A DNA stretch of 64,000 bases from assembly GCA_032622095.1 (NCBI GenBank), contig CP136069.1, positions 201,110,690 to 201,174,689 of the forward strand, given 5' to 3'. This DNA is from Siphonodentalium dalli. Lineage: Eukaryota; Mollusca; Scaphopoda; Gadilida; Siphonodentaliidae. The translations under genes were made by a program, and so were the position numbers. The notes below the pieces were generated by a model. It was not told where the DNA came from and ran no database searches. It saw only the letters and a list, made by a program, of their open reading frames with translations. Position 1 is the stretch's first letter; every line of letters begins with the position of its first letter. Positions 56,564-64,000 of the stretch are shown piece by piece.

Positions 56564-56767
56564 ATATATTCAATAAATACAAGTTCAGTGACCGCAATTT
56601 GTTTTATTTGTTTTATGGGGGGTTTGGGATTTCTCCCGGGAAGATTTGAAAGGGGCGGAACCCCTCTCCTACAACCCACTTATGAAGTTTAATTTGAAAC
56701 ATGGTATGGTATAACATAAGCATGAATCGGTGAGATGAAAATGAAAATGATCTATTTTTTTTTTTTT

Positions 56768-57196
56768 TTAGTCTTGTTGGCTTTCTTTTTTCGTCGGTTT
56801 GAAATTGCCGTTGTTGATGCTGTGGCTGTGTCTGAGTAGGAACTGGATTTTTCTTCTGTTTTTTTCCTGCTTTCGAGGAGGGCGTTTGGACAAGTATATA
56901 TTCCCTTCTTGGATTTTGAAGATGCCTTGTGCAGGGTCCAGCTCGTCTGGTCCTCTATAAATATGGTGATCCCTCAGCAGGAAGAAATCGCGGTTGGTGA
57001 TTGGATATTTCATTCCTGCTGCGTGGTGTTCGAGAACTGCATCTTTGAGGTCCTCACGCTCTTGGTCGACCTGATCTGGTGTTGGCGATGCCGGCTTCTC
57101 GTCATAGTTCGGGGACGGAGATGGTGCTATCCGCCCCTGGTGGAGAGTGGCTGGGTGGTGTTTCCATCTCCACGTCGAAACTGGCGACAGGAACAT
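56768..57196 (-). CDS. Unidentified ORF, overlaps the next in another frame
   Basis: 142 codons, rich in charged residues. It includes KYPITNRDFFLLRDHHIYRG and EREDLKDAVLEHH and has a basic C-terminus (KRPPRKQEKNRRK). It overlaps the 57102-57695 ORF by about 95 bp in a different frame, as if one coding region were split by a frameshift or spliced alternatively. The stop TAA is followed at once by a run of about 15 A on the minus strand (56755-56769), which could be a retroposed poly(A) tail. No family recognised. Confidence 0.4.
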   Translation of the reverse strand: MFLSPVSTWRWKHHPATLHQGRIAPSPSPNYDEKPASPTPDQVDQEREDLKDAVLEHHAAGMKYPITNRDFFLLRDHHIYRGPDELDPAQGIFKIQEGNIYLSKRPPRKQEKNRRKIQFLLRHSHSINNGNFKPTKKESQQD

Positions 57197-57695
57197 CGGA
57201 GGTGGTATCCGCGTCCCTGTCTCCGCTCGTCTCTGTGCCGAAAGCAGGGATCTCCGGCAGATCTACGGAGTCTCTGCTAGCTGGTCTGATGTCACATGTC
57301 TCCATGCAGGCCGGGTCGTCTGGGCGTCTCTCAGACAACTCCGGCCTACCGGCTGTGACACTGGATGGCTGAACCACACGGGGAGGGGTGACCGGCAGAT
57401 CAACAGTCACCCCCTTCTTTTTCTTCCATTTCGCCCGTCTGGCTGCGTCCCTTCTCCTTCGAGCTGGCGTCGTTTTCTTAGGAGGCTCCTCTTTCGTGGT
57501 ACGGCTGGTCTTGGTCTTGGCATTCCTGCTCCGGGTAGAAGATATCTGGTTACCAGCATCCTCCGTCCGGAATTCAACACAGAGAGTCAAATAACCCCTG
57601 TTAGACTGGAGATTCCAGCTAACAATGTCCGCAATTTGAGATCTCTCTATTGCAGCTAACGCGGCGTCAGGGATTAGCTCCATTGTCCGTCGCAC
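57102..57695 (-). CDS. Unidentified basic/acidic ORF
   Basis: The first ATG is at 57683. The N-terminus (MELIPDAALAAIERSQIADI) looks folded and is followed by a strongly basic part (PARRRRDAARRAKWKKKK), then an acidic, proline-rich tail. It contains LSERRPDDP, encoded by about 50 bp that are nearly identical to the downstream region of the LTR element at 9905-9955, in the same coding sense. It may be a host gene, a retrocopy or part of another retroelement. No family is recognised. Confidence 0.45.
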   Translation of the reverse strand: MRRTMELIPDAALAAIERSQIADIVSWNLQSNRGYLTLCVEFRTEDAGNQISSTRSRNAKTKTSRTTKEEPPKKTTPARRRRDAARRAKWKKKKGVTVDLPVTPPRVVQPSSVTAGRPELSERRPDDPACMETCDIRPASRDSVDLPEIPAFGTETSGDRDADTTSDVPVASFDVEMETPPSHSPPGADSTISVPEL

Positions 57696-58360
57696 TAAGC
57701 CTAATCCAAAACCGTCTCACTCGCCGGCATCAGCACGAGGACGGTTGCTTCCAATAAAGGTTACAGACCGCACACTCACTCGTACCGACGCTCCGACATA
57801 CAAGGAACTAATAGAGCCAAATAAAATCTGACTTGTTCGCTCCACTTGCTGCCAGAGCAGTGACCGCAATCGTATTTCCTGTACAATTTAAATGAAAGGC
57901 ACGGGCGCCGCTGAAAACACATCGTTTTTTAGCCAATCACAAAGATTATTGACGCAAACAAATTACCCATAATAATTATCATACGAACGGTCGAACCTAT
58001 GGAAAAAACTAATTCCGTAAATTTATTCTTAATTCGACATCGACTGTGCTTCTATTATAATTAAGGACGTTCGGTTTCGTGACTGTGACAATTCACTTTA
58101 TTATCAATTTGTAAATTTTGTGCGCGGCGTGAACTATATTATTTACTCTTCTTCTAGAAGAGGTGCCTCGAAAAGTCAACGGGGGAATTTCATAACAAGA
58201 CAAGACAAGACAAGATTACCAAGGTACTCCATGCAAAGAAATCGAGTACGCCCAATACGAATTACACCACGAAATGTTTTCTCACCTGATACCGAAAAAG
58301 CGCAGTATTTCGTTGACTATTCAGTCGAATTGTGACCATAAACTTTCAGTCGTATTACAC
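57696..58360. other. Non-coding stretch upstream of the minus-strand ORF
   Basis: Possibly the 5' UTR and promoter of the minus-strand ORF; no motif defined. Confidence 0.35.
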
Positions 58361-58464
58361 AAGAAATAAATACACGGTGTATCGGTGTGTATGGTCAAGT
58401 TGTACCACACAAAACTGATTGTAGGACGACGCATACACACCGATACACCGTGTATTTATTTCTT
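58361..58464. repeat. Perfect 33-bp inverted repeat with 38-bp loop
   Basis: The left arm 58361-58393 and right arm 58432-58464 match at 33 of 33 positions (starting AAGAAATAAATACACGGTGT). Perfect arms suggest a recent or maintained hairpin. Confidence 0.95.
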
Positions 58465-58754
58465 AAATAGATATACCATTGTGTGTTTTATTAAATTAGC
58501 AATTATTCCAGCAATTTTTATTCTTGTGAACTTTGAAAAACTTGCTGCGATTTCAAAGTGCTGTCAGTTTCCACTGGAATGATATTGATACGGGTACATG
58601 TAGGACATATAATAAAATCCACGTTATACATGTATATTTACTCCCAAAAACAGTGACTGTCCGTAATTCATCCGAAATCAACTGCAATCTATCTTCCGTC
58701 GACCCACTATTCTTTGCCGATCGAGCTAATTACGTATGACGTCAGTTACGTTAC

Positions 58755-58865
58755 CTTGACTTATTGGCCGCGTTGTCTACTTATTGGCCGACTTTTTGTT
58801 ACTTATTGGCCGCGTTTTCTCCTCATTGGCCGACTTTTTGTTACGTATGACGCGGGCAGCGTTTT
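58755..58865. repeat. Short tandem repeat TTATTGGCCG
   Basis: CTTATTGGCCGCGTTKTCT and ATTGGCCGACTTTTTGTTAC alternate twice, with TACGTATGACG at both sides (58731 and 58841). Confidence 0.75.
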
Positions 58866-59800
58866 ACTTATTACGGCCGATAACCTATAGCTAATTAATA
58901 AATATATATAATTGCGACTAATTAGATATCCTCTATGTAATACGCAAACACGATTCTTGCTTCCAACCATGACAACCATGACAGTTGCCAATTTTCAACG
59001 TTGAGAACCTAGTTATTTTGATGTTACAGAAGACACGAGACGTTAGGTACATTCGTGGTGGTGCTTGAAGTGAATACCAAGTCGTTAGTGGAATGTTGAA
59101 TCACTCTGATAATATTGTTTAGAAAGCTTGAGATCGGTGAGTCATGCATTCGATAAACATCTCGAATTTCTAAAACTATAGTAAGGTATCAAATAGTTTT
59201 ATTACTTGAATTGGTGGTATACGCTACATCAGCATTGGTGCGTGCGATGTATAACAAAGTCAAATTACTTTAATTCAGCCAACGACATTCTTCTGCTTGC
59301 GGGGGTTTATGAATCTTTGAATGATCACTGATTGGAAAACTTGAGAGATACGTTGTATATATCACACATGTAAATATATAAATTTAACAACCCACGTGAA
59401 TTTCAGAAATTGCACACAAGCGATATAAATCTACCACCATTTTACCTTTTACACCAACGTTTCGCAGATCACCAGTGCGTACAGTGTAACAGTATGTAAA
59501 CGGCTTGCACTCAGCAGGCGGTATTCAGACAATGTTTGAATCAAAAGGGTATTAATCATAAAAAATTGTCATCCCACGCGAATAATCTCAATTGTGAGAA
59601 TGCCAACATGATCGCATGTAAGAATGTGGAAGTGAATGAGACAGCCAGCGGTATTCGGCGAATATTTACTTCCTAAATCGTTCCATATTACCATTGGGCA
59701 AGTCATCTATGAATCGAATTCGCGTTGGGCATTCTTTTATGTTTTATGTGTTAACCATTATAGGTAAGTGTGTTTCTGACCAGGTGACATATCTGAGAAG
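58866..59800. other. Non-coding stretch, nothing recognised
   Basis: No gene or repeat seen. Confidence 0.45.
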
Positions 59801-59814
59801 GTCAGCGAATATCA

Positions 59815-60750
59815 CACATAGCCCCCCGGAATGACGGTAAAATCACACCTAGCCCCCCCCCCCCCGAAATGACGGTACAATCTCACCTAGCACATCGGAA
59901 TGACTGTAAAATCACACATAGCCCCCCGGAATGACGGTAAAATCACACCTAGCCCCCCCCCCGAAATGACGGTACAATCTCACCTAGCACACCGGAATGA
60001 CTGTAAAATCACACATAGCCCCCCGGAATGACGGTAAAATCACACCTATAGCCCCCCCCCCCCCGGAATGACGGTAAAATCACACATAGCCCCCGAATTG
60101 ACGGTCAAATCACACGTAGCCCATCGGAATGACGGGAAAATCACACCTAGACCCCCCCCCCCCCCCCACCGGAATGACGGTAAAATCGCACCTAGCCCCC
60201 AGGAATGACAGTAACAAGTCAGAATGGAGGACTAGCTGACAGATCCATTTTGAGAGAGGCCATAAACTCTATATCCAGTTGTTCTATATGTAACCATTAT
60301 ATAAGTGGGCGTCTGGCCATGTGATGTATCTGGCATGTTCAACGAAATGACGGGAAAATCACACCTAGACCCCCCCCACCGGAATGACGGTAAAATCGCA
60401 CCTAGCCCCCCCCCCACCGGAATGACGGTAAAATCGCACCTAGCCCCCCGGAATGACAGTAACAAGTCAGAATGGAGGACTTTGGTTATTTCTTTTTTTT
60501 CTTGTGTATTTTCTGTATGGACCGCCCTACATCACATAGCACGGGCGTAAGTGAAGACTCTGACAATTTTATGTGTTTCTGACCAGGTGACATATCTGAG
60601 AAGGTCAGCGAATATCACACCTAGCCCCCCGGAATGACGGTAAAATCACACCTAGCCCCCGAATTGACGGTAAAATCACACCTAGACCCCCCCCCCACCG
60701 GAATGACGGTAAAATCGCACCTAGCCCCCGGAATGACAGTAACAAGTCAG
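59815..60750. repeat. C-rich minisatellite with larger duplication
   Basis: Units of about 36 bp, GGAATGACGGTAAAATCACACCTAG followed by 4-16 C. A longer segment (AGCTGACAGATCCATTTTGA through GCGTCTGGCCATGTGATG) occurs at 60232-60326 and 60761-60855, so a block of about 529 bp was duplicated. The leading GACCAGGTGACATATCTGAG also occurs twice (59779 and 60581). Confidence 0.92.
60519..60575. repeat. Copy of the 55374-55433 segment inside the minisatellite
   Basis: GGACCGCCCTACATCACATA to GACAATTTTATGTG, embedded between minisatellite blocks. Confidence 0.85.
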
Positions 60751-60855
60751 AATGAAGGACTAGCTGACAGATCCATTTTGAGAGAGGCCATAAACTCTAT
60801 ATCCAGTTGTTCTATATGTAACCATTATATAAGTGGGCGTCTGGCCATGTGATGT

Positions 60856-61143
60856 ATCTGACATGTTCAGCGAAAATCACACACAGTCCACAGGAATGAT
60901 AGTAAAAAGTCAAAATGGAGTACCGGCTGGTGAACTGTAAAGCCTTTTTGTTTGTCAACGTATTGGTACAGCAAATAATGGCTTCTTGCATATCCGTCAT
61001 ATAATTGACCCACAAGGATGTCGTCTGCTTGGGGTATTAAAAAGAAGCTAAGTGTAATAATGGCCAGTCACAATTAATCGCAGAAAAATTGTTCCTCGTT
61101 CTCGTGACATGCATTGTGAAGTGGAAGCTGGACCAAGAGCGGT
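60856..61143. other. Spacer, nothing recognised
   Basis: No gene seen. Confidence 0.4.
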
Positions 61144-61147
61144 TTAA

Positions 61148-61588
61148 AGGTACGGTTGGTCATGGCGGTGGGTATCAAAATGTAGACAGACTTTGTCCGT
61201 ATACAAATAAGAAATATTGCATAAACAGTATGTTATTGTCAAATGTTTGACCATTGTTATGTAAACAAAATCATAAAAAGTTACTTTTCTGGTGTTTGTT
61301 TATATTATGATGGTAAGCATAAAGAGCGTTCTTTGTTGGTGAATTCCTGATATGGAACTAATAAAGAGCGTTTATGCCATTTGTGTGTGATTAGCCAGTA
61401 GCATTGTGCTCTCTTCTGTAACACAATCAGGCTCTTGCTTAGGTAAAATGTAGTAGGCCTTTATGATAACATGCTGTTTACGTGATGGTCATGGTATATA
61501 TGAACGAACTGTATGCGTTTTAATGTTTTTCTGTTTACGGTGAATAGAACAAATATGAATATTTCGACAACTAAGGCCTCACGTGCCT
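61148..61588 (-). mobile_element. TTAA-flanked MITE, family C, copy 5 (internally deleted)
   Basis: 441 bp between TTAA at 61144-61147 and 61589-61592. It lacks about 50 bp after GGCGGTGGGTATC that the other copies have. Confidence 0.92.
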
Positions 61589-61592
61589 TTAA

Positions 61593-62385
61593 TGGACTTT
61601 TGAAAAGAGAAATGTGAAAAAGTAGAATTTTGACATTTCTCGAAATTGACTCCCAAATGAGTTGAAAAGATTCCAAAAATGTTTCGACAGGATCATCATA
61701 AATTGCATATTGCTGAATCTGTGTGATACTAAGAATATGTCACGTGACCGCTTCGGCTCGTTGATATGTATTGCCTTATTGTGAGGCTACCTGCTTGACT
61801 GAACGCCCATTTAATGGGGTGGACACGCTTGTTTTATCCATGACATCCATGTGGAAGTATTTTACCTAATGTCTGCTCGCAACATATGTTATTTACATTT
61901 TTTCGTGAGTCTTTTAATGAATTGTCTGCCCAACTACATTGTGTATAAGAGTTTTGTGACTTTTGAATTGGGCATTCAGCGCGTCGACATTAACTCATAT
62001 CACGAGTCCTATGTTATTGAATATATATGCATGCCCATGTTCACGACAATCGGTCTCATGATTTTTGAGATATAGCGTACTTTATTGTGGGGGAAACTAT
62101 TCTGAGGTGATTGTTTGCGAATGTATGTCAGACCGTTCGCAATACGAATTAAAGTGGGTCAGACTGTTTGCTATCGGAGTTAAAGGGATTAAGACTGTTT
62201 CGATAGGAATTAAAAGAGGACCATCTAAATGGCTCAGAGCTTCAGTTTGAGTGTTTCAAAAGTGGCGCTGTTGGAAAGGGGAGGGGAACTAACTTGGATT
62301 AATGTTACCCAAGTTACACTATTCGAGTCAGGGATGGGGTTGGGGAGATCATCAATATTATTACAACTGTTTTTGTCAACAATTT
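61593..62385. other. Non-coding stretch, nothing recognised
   Basis: No gene supported. Confidence 0.45.
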
Positions 62386-62656
62386 CTCATATATGACTTA
62401 CATATGTCGCTTCACAAATATAAGAGAATACATTGGCCTAACAATTTTATATTATTTTGTATAACTGTTAAGAAATGTAAGAAAAAATGAAAAACTAATG
62501 ATGAAACATCGTTAAAGAATGTAAGAAGTGATGATAAAAAAATGATAAAAACTGTTCAAGGTGTAAGAACAAATGATAAAAATTGATGCAGATGTAAGAA
62601 AAAATGTTAACATTATAACATTGTTACAGAAAGTAAGAAAAATTATAGAAAATGAC
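62386..62656. repeat. Hairpin-module relic with expanded AT-rich linker
   Basis: A degenerate hairpin (CTCATATATGACTTACATAT to ATTGGCCTAACAATT) is followed by several diverged units of AATGTAAGAAAAAATGATAA, the linker motif of the hairpin MITEs in multiplied form. Confidence 0.65.
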
Positions 62657-62710
62657 CCACCCAGTTGTTTACAGTTAATATACTTTTATAATTGCTACAT
62701 GGGATTTTAA

Positions 62711-62982
62711 CCCTTTACCCAACAGAACGGCCGCGTGCCAATGCATTCTCTTATATATGCGAGTCGACCATAGGTCGCCTCGCATATATAAGAGAATGCA
62801 GTGGCGACCGATGGTCGACTCGCATATATAAGAGAATGCATTGGTACAGGGCATAACTGTAACTATCACAATATGGTCAATGAGCCGGTTCCAATGATAT
62901 CCATATTTGTATGGTTTTATTGAGACAGACCCAAGATAATTTAGGCTGTTGCAGCTTTATTTGGCCGTTTTTGGGTAAAGGG
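62711..62982 (-). mobile_element. Hairpin MITE, family A, short rearranged copy
   Basis: 272 bp between TTAA at 62707-62710 and 62983-62986. One full hairpin (62737-62805) is fused directly to half of the second (to 62844), so the linker is gone. CCCTTTACCCAACA and GGGTAAAGGG ends are intact. Confidence 0.9.
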
Positions 62983-62986
62983 TTAA

Positions 62987-63416
62987 AGTCTCCAGTGAAA
63001 ACAATTACGATAAGGTGTAAATAATGTGTGTTTCGCAGTTTTGATCAGGCATGCACCCCCCTCCCCGCGCACCCACCCAATCGTTGCAACACCTCCCCAT
63101 ACACCCACCCGATTAGGCACCCATCCGATCATTACACCCCCCGGGAATATCTACGTCACATTCATCGGACCACGACCAAATTCTAACTTGGGCTGCGCCT
63201 TCTCAAATGTGAACCATATACTAAATATCAAGAAATGATATATTGCTCGAGTTATGATGCGGACAACCATGATATACGGACGCACGTACTGGTAACCAAA
63301 TTTGCTGTCCTAAATGTCGCCAAAGTTGATGTGAGATGCTGTGATAAATAAAGCATCAACATGATATAAACGCGTCGTGTGCAAATTGCGCGATACAAAT
63401 GAAGTCACACATTTAG
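62987..63416. other. Spacer with C-rich CACCC patch
   Basis: 63050-63145 is rich in CACCC. No gene seen. Confidence 0.4.
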
Positions 63417-63420
63417 ATAT

Positions 63421-63881
63421 GTGACCCGCCATATCAAATCCAGTCGTAAGTCGGGATTTGTTTTACCCTGTGCCAATGCATTCTCTTATATATGCGAATG
63501 GACCATAGGTCGCCTTGCATATATAAGAGAATGCATTGGCCTAACAATGTTTTACGATTTTAATTTTTTGTTCTTGTATTCTTTAACAATTTTATAATTT
63601 CACCAATACAGAGGCCCAGACAAACATCAGCAGACGACACTCTTCTATATGCTTCTATATATGTGTGGGGCTCCCTTCAGGGTAATGGATGTTTTTTTTA
63701 TTTTATGTCCTAAAAATTGGCAGAAACATTTATTTTAAAAAAAATGATAAAAAATTGTTAGGCCAATGCATTCTCTTATATATGCGAGGCGACCTATGGT
63801 CGACTCGCATATATAAGAGAATGCATTGGCACAGGGTAAAAAAAATCCAGACTTACGACTGGATTTGATATGGCGGGTCAC
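63421..63881. mobile_element. Hairpin element, family B, complete copy
   Basis: 461 bp with long inverted ends, GTGACCCGCCATATCAAATC and inverse, about 38 bp each. Hairpins at 63472-63540 and 63762-63830. The flanks both read ATAT, a possible duplication. The interior matches the left arm of the 45366 palindrome. Confidence 0.92.
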
Positions 63882-64000
63882 ATATATCACTGAACATGCA
63901 TTACCTAAAAAAAAATAAAGGTCGCTGTCTCACAGAACGTCAATGTCCCCAGGTGTTGTATAAGCACACGGCACAATCGTTTTGACGATTCTGCGACCAA
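63882..64000. other. Window end, nothing recognised
   Basis: Short unique sequence. Confidence 0.5.

Overview
This is a eukaryotic window made almost entirely of mobile and repetitive DNA. It is AT-rich and has no convincing intact host gene. It contains pearl-like Helitrons with tandem-repeat cores, a tRNA-derived SINE, hairpin MITEs and many TTAA-flanked MITEs. Together these point to a marine invertebrate, most likely a mollusc. That assignment is an inference; nothing in the window fixes the species.

Layout. 1-8.7 kb: AT-rich DNA with a few weak exon-like segments, two TTAA-flanked MITEs (1712-2104, 4779-5123) and a SINE with a 12-bp target duplication (4038-4330). 9007-17399: a complete Ty3/gypsy-type LTR retrotransposon on the minus strand. 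Its two 750-bp LTRs look identical by eye. It has an intact gag, an intact protease-RT-RNase H-integrase ORF, a textbook A AAA AAC frameshift site at the gag stop, and extra small ORFs after pol. It sits inside an older hairpin MITE. 17.4-25.6 kb: a tandem array of short Helitrons, plus-strand copies 18893-22737 meeting minus-strand copies 22748-24630 tail to tail. 25.7-29.0 kb: a broken LINE on the minus strand.

29-50 kb: more TTAA MITEs (family C at 29173, 33031, 38616), two minisatellites (50-bp unit at 30.7 kb; 55-bp unit with a four-unit higher-order period at 32.2 kb), a pair of 455-bp MITEs (35587, 36939), another Helitron (40729), hairpin MITEs, MITEs with 9-bp duplications (44098, 46551), a 553-bp nested palindrome (45366-45918) and a 743-bp foldback element (47498-48240).

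50-64 kb: a second broken LINE (plus strand) whose RT frame is split by a precisely inserted TTAA MITE, simple repeats, palindromes, an unidentified minus-strand ORF pair (56768-57695), a C-rich minisatellite (59.8-60.75 kb), another family C MITE and three more hairpin elements.

The most distinctive signal is a 69-bp near-perfect hairpin present in 13 complete copies. It is shared as an internal module by two MITE families with different termini, and its outer bases match the termini of the LTR element inserted into it. The coding capacity belongs to transposons: gag-pol would copy and integrate the LTR element, while MITEs and short Helitrons depend on transposases encoded elsewhere.
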